Of a stretch of DNA of 64,000 nt, positions 8,072 through 15,216 are shown in pieces (the stretch's first letter is position 1; each line of letters starts with the position of its first letter). The stretch lies in NCBI RefSeq assembly GCF_003390395.1, contig NZ_QUOV01000001.1, positions 2,852,001 through 2,916,000 of the forward strand, given 5' to 3'. A model generated the notes under the pieces. That model was not told where the DNA came from. It did no database searches and saw only the letters and a list, made by a program, of their open reading frames with translations. The position numbers and the translations under genes are program-made. This DNA is from Thalassotalea euphylliae (GTDB lineage Bacteria; Pseudomonadota; Gammaproteobacteria; Enterobacterales; Alteromonadaceae).

Positions 8072-8889
8072 GTGTTAAGTACCTTTGTACTTGGTTAAAG
8101 GTGTCACGTAGTGGCTATTACGCATGGCTACACCGCTCCCCTTCGAATAGAGTGCTGGCCGATAAGACATTGCTAAACAACATAAAAAACGTATTTAATG
8201 CCAGCCTTCATACCTATGGTAGTCCCAGGGTGTTTGAGGCACTCAAAAGGCTCGGTATTCGAACAAGTAAAAAGCGAGTAGCACGGCTTATGCACGAGTA
8301 CGGTCTTGTCGCCCGTGCCGTCAAAACCTACCGTAAAACCGCGAAAGTGAAGTTTTTCTATAAGGAAATTGAGAACAAGCGCCAATCGCTTGAGAAGCCT
8401 GAGGGTATCAACCAACAATGGTCGGGCGACATTACTTACCTTAAAGTGGGTAAACGGTGGCACTACTTAGCTGTCGTGATTGATTTATTCTCTCGTCGAA
8501 TCGTGGGCTGGGCATTTGGGGCGAAGAAATCAACAGCATTAACCCTTAGCGCTTTGCGCCAAGCACTACATCAACGAAAGCCTCAAACACGTTTACTCTT
8601 TCACACCGACAGGGGCGCTGAATACCGCGCGCACGTCGTGCAGCAATTTCTACAACGCAATAACGTAGAGGCCAGTATGAATCGCCCTGGATGTTGCACA
8701 GACAATGCTGAAGTGGAGTCCTTTTTTCATTCGCTTAAAGCAGACCTCATTCGCGGCAATACATTCTCATCGGCAAATAAATTACACGCATTATTAAAGA
8801 GTTACCTAAATAACTTCTACAATAGACAGCGATTACATTCGAGTTTAGGATATCAAACACCTGCTGAATTTGAGTCAGCAGTAAATTAA
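8002..8889 (+). CDS. IS3-family transposase OrfB (DDE integrase domain), 295 aa
   Basis: Catalytic half of the transposase, in the -1 frame relative to OrfA and probably made mainly as the OrfAB fusion rather than from its GTG at 8002. It has a helix-turn-helix_21-like segment (~50-85: NASLHTYGSPRVFEALKRLG) and an rve core with the DDE residues in WSGDITYLKV, FHTDRGAEYR and DNAEVESFFHSLK. It ends with the typical NNFYNRQRLHSSLGYQTP. No stop or deletion is seen, so it looks functional. Confidence 0.92.
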   Translation: MATVSGGSTSARFGFIKRHGKALGVKYLCTWLKVSRSGYYAWLHRSPSNRVLADKTLLNNIKNVFNASLHTYGSPRVFEALKRLGIRTSKKRVARLMHEYGLVARAVKTYRKTAKVKFFYKEIENKRQSLEKPEGINQQWSGDITYLKVGKRWHYLAVVIDLFSRRIVGWAFGAKKSTALTLSALRQALHQRKPQTRLLFHTDRGAEYRAHVVQQFLQRNNVEASMNRPGCCTDNAEVESFFHSLKADLIRGNTFSSANKLHALLKSYLNNFYNRQRLHSSLGYQTPAEFESAVN

Positions 8890-9005
8890 ACATGGAGCGT
8901 GTCCACTTTATCGGGGCAAGATCACTTAAAATCGCGGGCTATTTTCGCTTCGCTCAAGTTTAGCCCACTATTTTAAGCCCGTTATTTGGGCTACATGGAC
9001 TCCCC

Positions 9006-9282
9006 TTTGTCAAGCACAAGCAGTCTCTGACAACAAGAAAGTCTGACAGCAGCTCTACATTCGGCGTTTGTTAGCATACTGCCGTAACAGCTTGTGCTAT
9101 CGCCCTGATGATTTGCGCTTGAGCATGGCCTCATTCGTTAAACAGCGTCTTCTCTTTCAAGAAATGCGCTTCCCGACTAAACAGGCTTTTATGCTCTCGG
9201 TCTGACCGTGTTATCGTCAATCGCTCATGCTAAGACGCGGTGGGGTTAACCGTTAGGGTTACCTCTACAACTTCAATCTTTT
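9006..9282 (-). ncRNA. Candidate seekRNA/bridge RNA region of the IS1111 element
   Basis: This 277-bp non-coding stretch lies downstream of the transposase inside the element. In the IS1111 group the guide RNA that directs target choice is encoded at this end (established for the family). It contains tcattcgtta at 9131-9140, identical to 10391-10400, which spans the IS right tip and the attC core. RNA ends and loops were not determined. Confidence 0.5.
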
Positions 9283-10323
9283 CTATTTTACATAATCTAT
9301 TTGGTATTCGTTTTTACTTCGAAGCAATGCCCATATCAACCGTGCATTCTTGGCTGCAAGCGCGACGGTTGCCCGTTTAAATCCTCGTCGCTCAATCAGC
9401 TCTTTTACCCATAAACTGGTTCTGTCTGTTTTATGTTTGCAGTTGGCTATTACGGCTCGAGCACCGTGAATGAGTGAGGTGCGAATGTGTTTTTCGCCAC
9501 GTTTACTGATTCGGCCAAGTTTCACTTGCCCACCTGTCGTGTATTGCCTAGGTACTAGACCAATCCAAGCGCTAAAGGCGCGGCTGGTATCAAAATCTTT
9601 TGCATCACTCACCGTCGCAACAACCGCCGTTGCCGTGATTTCGCCAACCCCAGGAATGGTCATTAAGCGCCTTGCCGCGTTCATTTGGTTCGCGAGTTGA
9701 TAGAGCTTTCGGTCATGTTTAAGAATTTGCTGGTTTAATGCTTTAATGTCTTGCCATAAGTCACTTAGTAGCTCTCTAGCGAGCATGGGTAAGTTGTTCT
9801 CACCATCTTCTAAGATGCCACTAATGGCATGTTGTGCCGGATAACGTCCTTTGGGCATGATAATACCAAATTCTGCGAGTAAGCCCCGAAGCCGATTAAT
9901 GAGTGCGGTTCTGTCCTTGATAGCCCCTTGGCGAATACGGTGTAGGCAAAGCACGGCTTGTTGCTCTTCACTTTTGATGGTGACAAAGCGCGTTTTGGGA
10001 CGGGTCACCGCTTCACAAATGGCTTCAGCGTCGTTGGCATCGTTCTTTTCGTTTTGGCGATACGGAATCACGAACTTTGAGGCCATGATGCGTACTTCAT
10101 GGCCAAGCTTAGTAAACTCTCTTGCCCAGTAGTGTGCGCCTGAGCACGCTTCCATACCAATGATACACGCTGGCAACTTAGCAACTTCAGCTAACAGTTT
10201 GTTTCGCTTAACGGTTTTTCGTAATTGACACTTGTCATGACTATCGACACCGTGGATACTGAAAACAGATTTGGCTAAATCGATGCCAATTGCTTTAATT
10301 AGTGACATATGGACTCTCCTCAA
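9283..10323 (-). CDS. IS110/IS1111-family transposase (DEDD recombinase), 346 aa
   Basis: The N-terminal RuvC-like DEDD domain shows GIDLAKSVFSIHGVD (~12-26), GMEACSGAHYWARE (~56-69) and NEKNDANDAEAICEA (~91-105) with acidic catalytic residues. The C-terminal Transposase_20 domain has the helix-hairpin-helix-like RRLMTIPGVGEITATAV (~217-233) and the SAWIGLVPRQYTTGGQVKLG segment (~250-269). Length is normal for the family and no frame damage is visible. The annotated GTG/ATG choice is uncertain: the conserved protein could begin at the ATG five codons in (10308). These enzymes use an RNA guide and move through a circular intermediate. Confidence 0.93.
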   Translation of the reverse strand: MRRVHMSLIKAIGIDLAKSVFSIHGVDSHDKCQLRKTVKRNKLLAEVAKLPACIIGMEACSGAHYWAREFTKLGHEVRIMASKFVIPYRQNEKNDANDAEAICEAVTRPKTRFVTIKSEEQQAVLCLHRIRQGAIKDRTALINRLRGLLAEFGIIMPKGRYPAQHAISGILEDGENNLPMLARELLSDLWQDIKALNQQILKHDRKLYQLANQMNAARRLMTIPGVGEITATAVVATVSDAKDFDTSRAFSAWIGLVPRQYTTGGQVKLGRISKRGEKHIRTSLIHGARAVIANCKHKTDRTSLWVKELIERRGFKRATVALAAKNARLIWALLRSKNEYQIDYVK

Positions 10324-10424
10324 TTGAAGCTACTTATCAACTTCACTATGGCACACTCGCTAGAGAAAGATGCCGAGCGGGGAGTCCATATCATTCGTTA
10401 GGCGACTACAAATAGGCCATTGAC

Positions 10425-10925
10425 ATGGACAAAGAAGAGTTTTATCGAATTGCTAAAGAAGAAGGTTTCATTGAAACTTTTAAAAAACTTTTGGATCAGA
10501 AAGTTGAAGGAGATCCTTGGAAGGAGCGCTATATACCGGTTTTGTCGATTATCGCTGTTATAATTACGGCCCTTGCAATGCCTATTTCAAACATAGTTAT
10601 AGAAAATTCGCGGAGCACCAATGCAAGTAAAATTGGCGTCAATGAATCAGAGAAATACCTGATTCGAGAGAAATTCGCCGTTTTTTGTGGCTCACTAGTT
10701 TCGTCAGATATTGGCGGCGAATCTTATGAATCTGATATTTTTAGAAAGTTTTACAGTATTCAAAGCTTAATACCAAGAGAAGATCTTAAAGATGTTCACC
10801 GCTCAATCGACTTGGTTTTAAAGGAGCCAGACTTTACGAAACGTAAGAAAATGGCTCGACAAACTTGTTATAAGCTAGGTCTAGACCTAGATGATCTTAT
10901 TAAAGGTCGTAGGAAAAATCGATAA
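10425..10925 (+). CDS. Cassette-borne hypothetical protein with one membrane helix, 166 aa
   Basis: I do not recognise a family. The ATG at 10425 lies 28 nt after the cassette boundary and the stop codon is 3 nt before the attC, the normal tight cassette layout. An acidic/basic N-terminus (residues 1-34) is followed by one hydrophobic helix (~38-56, PVLSIIAVIITALAMPISNI). The soluble part (~65-166) is charged and carries two cysteines and a basic tail KGRRKNR. The topology suggests a membrane-anchored protein with a small cytosolic or periplasmic domain. It is more AT-rich than the neighbouring core genes, as cassette cargo often is. No function is claimed. Confidence 0.65.
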   Translation: MDKEEFYRIAKEEGFIETFKKLLDQKVEGDPWKERYIPVLSIIAVIITALAMPISNIVIENSRSTNASKIGVNESEKYLIREKFAVFCGSLVSSDIGGESYESDIFRKFYSIQSLIPREDLKDVHRSIDLVLKEPDFTKRKKMARQTCYKLGLDLDDLIKGRRKNR

Positions 10926-10927
10926 AA

Positions 10928-10957
10928 GTCGCCTAACAAGCGCATTAATAAGGACAA
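10928..10957 (+). repeat. attC site of cassette 2, left arm only
   Basis: gtcgcctaacaagcgcatta followed by ataaggacaa. It has the same plan as the attC of cassette 1 (ctaacaagc...ggac). The IS3 copy begins 21 nt after the final c of taac in both sites. Confidence 0.65.
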
Positions 10958-11035
10958 TGTAGTTCCCCCATTTTAGTGGACACCTCCTTATCTCAATGAG
11001 GAGGCCATTATGCCCAGATACACCAAACACAAAAA
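10958..11035 (+). mobile_element. Truncated left end of a second IS3 copy
   Basis: The first 65 bases are identical to the left end of the intact IS3 element (7645 onward), including the ribosome site and the OrfA start codon (here at 11010). Similarity then fades within about 13 bases and the sequence runs into the terminator of the fumarase gene. Only this ~78-bp end remains, so a deletion removed the rest of the element and the right part of the array. Confidence 0.85.
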
Positions 11036-11055
11036 AGGCGCTAATAGCGCCTTTT
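11031..11055 (-). terminator. Terminator of the fumarase gene
   Basis: The stem ggcgcta/tagcgcc (11037-11051) is followed on the minus strand by a run of six T (complement of 11031-11036). It lies 53 bp past the fumarase stop codon and marks the right border of the island. Confidence 0.8.
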
Positions 11056-11107
11056 CAATACTTTTTTTAAACCATGTGCTTAAAGCCAAATACTATTTAG
11101 CCTTAGC

Positions 11108-12631
11108 TTACGCACCTAGCTTTTCGTCTAGCTCTTCAATTTTCGCCTGCCAAATAGCAGGACCAGTCACATGAGCAGATTCACCTGTGCTATCTACCGC
11201 AACGGTTACTGGCATATCTTCAACGTCAAACTCGTAAATCGCTTCCATACCTAAGTCTTCAAAGGCAACCACTTTTGCGTGTTTAATCGCTTTTGATACC
11301 AAGTATGCTGCGCCACCTACAGCCATTAAATACACAGATTTGTTGTTCTTAATAGATTCACACGTTGCTGGGCCACGCTCAGCTTTACCGATTGAACCAA
11401 TTAGGCCAGTTTGCGATAACATAAGGTCAGTGAACTTATCCATGCGAGTTGCGGTTGTTGGGCCTGCTGGGCCTACTGCTTCGTCGCCAATAGCATCTAC
11501 TGGGCCTACGTAGTAAATAAACTTATCAGTGAAATCTACTGGTAGCGCTTCACCGTTTGCCATCATCTCTTGAATGCGCTTATGTGCAGCGTCACGACCC
11601 GTTAAAATTTTACCGCTTAGCAATAAGGTTTCACCAGTTTTCCATTCGCTTACATCGGCTTTTTTCAAGTCGTTTACGTTAACACGGCGCACATTTTCAC
11701 CGACTTCCCAAGTGATTTCTGGCCAGTCTTCTAATTTAGGTGGAGTTAAATCCGCAGGGCCTGAGCCATCTAAATGGAAATGTACGTGGCGGGTTGCCGC
11801 ACAGTTAGGGATCATCACCACTGGCTTAGACGCCGCGTGTGTAGGTGCTGAGTTGATTTTCACATCAACCACAGTGGTTAAACCGCCAAGGCCTTGTGCA
11901 CCAATGCCTAGCTTGTTAACACGCTCATAAATTTCTAAACGCAATTCTTCTTCCGCGTTTTGTGGGCCACGATCAATCAATTCTTGAATGTCTACTGGGT
12001 CCATTAAGCTTTCTTTAGCTAATACACCTGCTTTTTCAGCGGTACCACCAACACCAATACCAATCATACCCGGTGGACACCAGCCTGCGCCCATTTTCGG
12101 TAAGGTTTCAACTACCCAGTCAGCGATTGAGTCAGACGGGTTTAGCATCGCCATTTTGGTTTTGTTTTCACTACCGCCACCTTTAGCAGCGATCATCACT
12201 TCCACTTCGTTGCCTTCCACTAAGTCGATATGGACAACTGATGGCGTGTTATCTTTAGTATTTTTACGTGTGCCCGCAGGGTCAGCAACAATCGACGCAC
12301 GTAACGGGTTATCTGGGTTCATGTACGCGCGGCGCGTACCTTCATCCACCATTTGCTGAACTGTCATGTCAGTGCTGTCCCACTGAACAGCCATACCCAC
12401 TTTCACGAAACAAGTCACGATACCTGTATCTTGACAAATTGGGCGCTTACCCGTTGCCGACATGCGTGAGTTAATCAGAATTTGTGCAATGGCGTCTTTT
12501 GCCGCTTGGCTTTCTTCTTTGTGATAAGCCTTTTCAAGCGCTTGAACGAAATCCAATGGATGGTAGTAAGAAATGTATTGCAGAGCATCTGCAATCGATT
12601 CAATAAAGTCTTGTTGTTTAATGATAGCCAT
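11108..12631 (-). CDS. fumA: Class I (iron-sulfur) fumarate hydratase, 507 aa
   Basis: Cytosolic TCA-cycle enzyme interconverting fumarate and malate with an oxygen-sensitive [4Fe-4S] cluster. The N-terminal alpha part (~1-290) carries the three cluster cysteines C66 (GKRPICQDTG), C185 (GAGWCPPG) and C277 (IPNCAATRH). The C-terminal beta part (~330-507) includes LLSGKILTGRDAAHKRI and GPAGPTTATRMD. Length is that of fused FumA/FumB-type enzymes. The start ATG at 12631 gives the usual N-terminus. The gene is monocistronic, with a terminator adjacent to the IS fragment. The symbol is by similarity; FumA and FumB cannot be separated here. Confidence 0.93.
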   Translation of the reverse strand: MAIIKQQDFIESIADALQYISYYHPLDFVQALEKAYHKEESQAAKDAIAQILINSRMSATGKRPICQDTGIVTCFVKVGMAVQWDSTDMTVQQMVDEGTRRAYMNPDNPLRASIVADPAGTRKNTKDNTPSVVHIDLVEGNEVEVMIAAKGGGSENKTKMAMLNPSDSIADWVVETLPKMGAGWCPPGMIGIGVGGTAEKAGVLAKESLMDPVDIQELIDRGPQNAEEELRLEIYERVNKLGIGAQGLGGLTTVVDVKINSAPTHAASKPVVMIPNCAATRHVHFHLDGSGPADLTPPKLEDWPEITWEVGENVRRVNVNDLKKADVSEWKTGETLLLSGKILTGRDAAHKRIQEMMANGEALPVDFTDKFIYYVGPVDAIGDEAVGPAGPTTATRMDKFTDLMLSQTGLIGSIGKAERGPATCESIKNNKSVYLMAVGGAAYLVSKAIKHAKVVAFEDLGMEAIYEFDVEDMPVTVAVDSTGESAHVTGPAIWQAKIEELDEKLGA

Positions 12632-12890
12632 TTACTTTTATGCCCTCTTAGCGCTCTTGCTGAGCTGATGTTTATGCTTTCAACGTTGCTAAAGCTTGCC
12701 CAAGCTTTGCCTAGAGTGTAATGCAGTGGTTTTATTTACCCGCGACTCAAGAGTTGAAAGTTAAATTTTTGCCGATATGATACCCTGCTTATATCAGTGC
12801 TGCTAGTCAATTATTGTGATTGCGACTATAGATATTTTCGATAAAAAGCACTGTGTTTTTCATTACAAACGCTAGCCACACAGGTGTCAT

Positions 12891-14360
12891 TTGCCAGCCC
12901 TAGATAAGAGTTTTGAGCTTGTTGCTCGCCCGATTAATGTTTCTGAGCCACAAGCGGTTGTCAGCCTATTTTCCCACTACGCGAATCAACCTTGGAGCTT
13001 TTGGTTAGACTCCAACGAAAGCGATCACCAAGATAGCCGCTTTGATATTATTGTCACCAACCCTGTGCTGACGATAGAAACGAGGGCGCAACGCAAAGAG
13101 CATAGTAACGATAACTTAACACATGCAGTTAGCACTAACGTCGTTGCTCATAGCATTGAATATCAAACACTAGCTGGCGAGTTTTCTGGTGACCCTTTAG
13201 CGCGGCTAAAGCAGCTTGAGCGCAGCGTTTTTGAAAAGGTTACCCTGCCTAAAACTCATTTACCCTTTAAAACAGGAGCAATCGGCTACTTTAGTTATGA
13301 CTTAGGTCGCTGTTTTGAACGCTTACCAGCAATCGCTGATGATGATATTAATTTACCTTTGATGGCGGTTGGTATTTATACTCAGGCACTGGTGTTTGAT
13401 CGCCAGCAAAGCCAACTGTATTTAATAGCGCCATCTGAAAAGTGGCAACAATATGCCGATGAAGTAATGACGCTTGTCGCTGCTACAATCGACAACAGCG
13501 ATAAAACTGACAAAAACGAGCAGCAAAGCTTTTCATTAACCTCTGATTGGCAAACGAATATGAGCAAGGCGCAATATCAGCAGAAATTTGCGCAAGTGCA
13601 AGCATATTTACACTCGGGCGATTGTTATCAAATTAACCTTGCGCAACGTTTTCAGGCTAATTACCAAGGGGATGAATTTAGCGCTTATCTAAAGCTTCGC
13701 GAAGCTAACCAAGCGCCCTTCTCGGCTTTTATGCGCCTGCCAAGCCACAGCATTGTCAGTATTTCACCTGAGCGCTTTGTACAATTATCCGGTAACAAGG
13801 TACAAACCAAACCAATCAAAGGCACGTTAACACGCGGGGAAACTGCCGAAGCTGACAAAGCCAATGCCGAGCAGCTCAGTAATTCAACTAAAGATCGCGC
13901 GGAAAACCTAATGATTGTTGATTTACTCAGAAATGATCTCAGCCGCGTTTGCCAAGCAGGCAGTGTTAAAGTGCCTAAGTTGTTTGATATTGAAAGCTTC
14001 CCCGCAGTGCATCATCTCGTGAGTACCGTTGAAGGCGAGTTAGCGAGCGAACACGATGGCAGCGACTTATTGCGCGCCGCTTTTCCGGGGGGCTCGATTA
14101 CAGGCGCACCCAAAATTCGCGCCATGGAAATTATTGAAGAGCTAGAGCCACATCGCCGCAATTTATACTGTGGCTCTATTGGCTATTTATCGGCATGCGG
14201 CAATATGGACACCAGCATCACCATTCGCACCCTAATTTGCCAAAACCAGCAAATTTATTGCTGGGCTGGCGGCGGCTTGGTAGCCGATTCAAAAGTTGAT
14301 AGCGAATACCAAGAAACTTTTGATAAGGTAAGGAAGATACTACCCGTGCTTGCCAACTAA
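12891..14360 (+). CDS. pabB: Aminodeoxychorismate synthase component I (PabB), 489 aa
   Basis: Converts chorismate and ammonia (supplied by PabA) to 4-amino-4-deoxychorismate for folate synthesis. The C-terminal chorismate-binding domain (~225-485) shows the PIKGT motif (QTKPIKGTLTRG), ENLMIVDLLRNDLSRVC and GGSITGAPKIRAMEII; the N-terminal anthranilate-synthase-like domain includes GAIGYFSYDLGR. The start is the TTG at 12891, giving the normal N-terminus; no in-frame ATG or GTG lies closer. It is followed after 59 nt by nudL and then sdaA, the same order as in E. coli, which supports PabB rather than TrpE. Confidence 0.92.
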   Translation: MPALDKSFELVARPINVSEPQAVVSLFSHYANQPWSFWLDSNESDHQDSRFDIIVTNPVLTIETRAQRKEHSNDNLTHAVSTNVVAHSIEYQTLAGEFSGDPLARLKQLERSVFEKVTLPKTHLPFKTGAIGYFSYDLGRCFERLPAIADDDINLPLMAVGIYTQALVFDRQQSQLYLIAPSEKWQQYADEVMTLVAATIDNSDKTDKNEQQSFSLTSDWQTNMSKAQYQQKFAQVQAYLHSGDCYQINLAQRFQANYQGDEFSAYLKLREANQAPFSAFMRLPSHSIVSISPERFVQLSGNKVQTKPIKGTLTRGETAEADKANAEQLSNSTKDRAENLMIVDLLRNDLSRVCQAGSVKVPKLFDIESFPAVHHLVSTVEGELASEHDGSDLLRAAFPGGSITGAPKIRAMEIIEELEPHRRNLYCGSIGYLSACGNMDTSITIRTLICQNQQIYCWAGGGLVADSKVDSEYQETFDKVRKILPVLAN

Positions 14361-14419
14361 TAGCAGGGTAAAGGTGCAATATAAGTGCAATAGAACAAAA
14401 GCAAGGTGGAAAACAAGTT

Positions 14420-15052
14420 ATGAATAAGCAGGATTTTATTCAAAAATTTCAGCTACAACCACTTGAGCCTTCAAGCCAAACATTTGTTTTCCCAAGCAAG
14501 CTTAAAGAAGCGGCGGTATTAATTGCGCTTTGCGAGATGACTAAAGGTGAAGTTAGCAATGCTGAGGTTGCGAGCGACAAAGCGCAAGACGAGCTTTCTT
14601 TATCTGTAGTGTTAACCAAACGCGCCAGTCATTTAAAACATCATGCTGGGCAAATTAGCTTTCCTGGCGGTAAAGTCGAAAGTTCAGACACCTCAAAAGC
14701 AGAAACCGCACTGCGCGAAGCGGAAGAAGAAATTGGCTTGAATCGCCAACAAGTAACTGTACTAGGTCAGCTGAGCGATTATCACACCATTACTGGCTTT
14801 AATGTTACCCCTGTGGTTGGCGTGATCAGCGGCGATTTCGATTTATCGATTGATGAAAATGAAGTAGCCGAAGTATTTACTGTGCCGCTTAAACATTTTA
14901 TCGATGGTGATAGCCACACTAAACTGCCCATGTATCATCGCGGTCACAAGCACTATGTGCACTTTATGCCCTACCAAGAACACCAAATTTGGGGAGCTAC
15001 TGCGGCCATCATCGCCGATTTAGTCGCTCACCTAATGCCGCAACCTGCTTAA
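14420..15052 (+). CDS. nudL: CoA pyrophosphatase, Nudix family (NudL), 210 aa
   Basis: Nudix hydrolase of the CoA-diphosphatase subgroup, cleaving CoA to 3',5'-ADP and 4'-phosphopantetheine. The CoA-specific motif LKHHAGQISFPGG (~72-84) runs into the Nudix box (GGKVESSDTSKAETALREAE, ~83-102, then EEIGL), with the metal-binding REAEEE intact. It lies between pabB and sdaA as in E. coli. The ATG at 14420 is preceded by a weak AG-rich site. It probably belongs to the pabB transcript. Confidence 0.92.
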   Translation: MNKQDFIQKFQLQPLEPSSQTFVFPSKLKEAAVLIALCEMTKGEVSNAEVASDKAQDELSLSVVLTKRASHLKHHAGQISFPGGKVESSDTSKAETALREAEEEIGLNRQQVTVLGQLSDYHTITGFNVTPVVGVISGDFDLSIDENEVAEVFTVPLKHFIDGDSHTKLPMYHRGHKHYVHFMPYQEHQIWGATAAIIADLVAHLMPQPA

Positions 15053-15216
15053 ACTTCAAGCGCCCACACATCGCTAGTCAACTATTCCTGACACTATCAT
15101 CTATAATTTAGCTAACAAGCCAAGACACAAGTTTTTAATTGAATAGCTTTTCGGTAGAATTGCCGAATTATATTTCTAAATAAAATAACTATACGATTAT
15201 TTATTCAGGTATTTGC

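Larger units (their letters stand above)
7645..8924 (+). mobile_element. IS3-family insertion sequence, complete, inserted in attC
   Basis: 1280 bp. The ends begin tgtagttccccc and finish ggggcaagatca. The 26-bp terminal inverted repeats match at 18 positions, with gtggacac at the inner side, and show TG...CA tips. CTT lies on both sides (7642-7644 and 8925-8927), a 3-bp target duplication typical of the family. Two overlapping frames encode OrfA and OrfB, with a slippery heptamer between them. Both appear intact, so the element may still be active. A truncated second copy begins at 10958. Confidence 0.88.
8992..10396 (-). mobile_element. IS110-family (IS1111 group) element inserted at the attC core site
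   Basis: 1405 bp. Eleven-base inverted repeats atggactcccc lie at 8995-9005 and, inverted, at 10379-10389. They are subterminal, leaving 3 bp (tac) outside on the left and 7 bp (atcattc) on the right, the 3/7 arrangement known for the IS1111 group. Taking out the element joins ...ttatttgggc to gttaggcgac, a normal attC 3' end, with no target duplication as expected for this family. A known subgroup (IS1111-attC) targets attC sites. The transposase frame is intact. Confidence 0.85.
10397..10957 (+). other. Integron gene cassette 2 (attC truncated by IS3 fragment)
   Basis: The core gttaggcgac (10397-10406) is the exact reverse complement of gtcgcctaac (10928-10937), which opens the cassette's own attC 3 nt after the stop codon of the enclosed gene. 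The attC continues aagcgcattaataaggacaa to 10957 and is then cut by the start of an IS3 copy. The rest of this attC and anything beyond it has been lost, because chromosomal sequence (the fumarase terminator) follows. Confidence 0.75.

Noticed and set aside
7370..10957. Island as a complete mobile integron or a prophage remnant
   Set aside because: No intI, attI, phage genes or tyrosine recombinase are visible; only cassettes and insertion sequences are supported.
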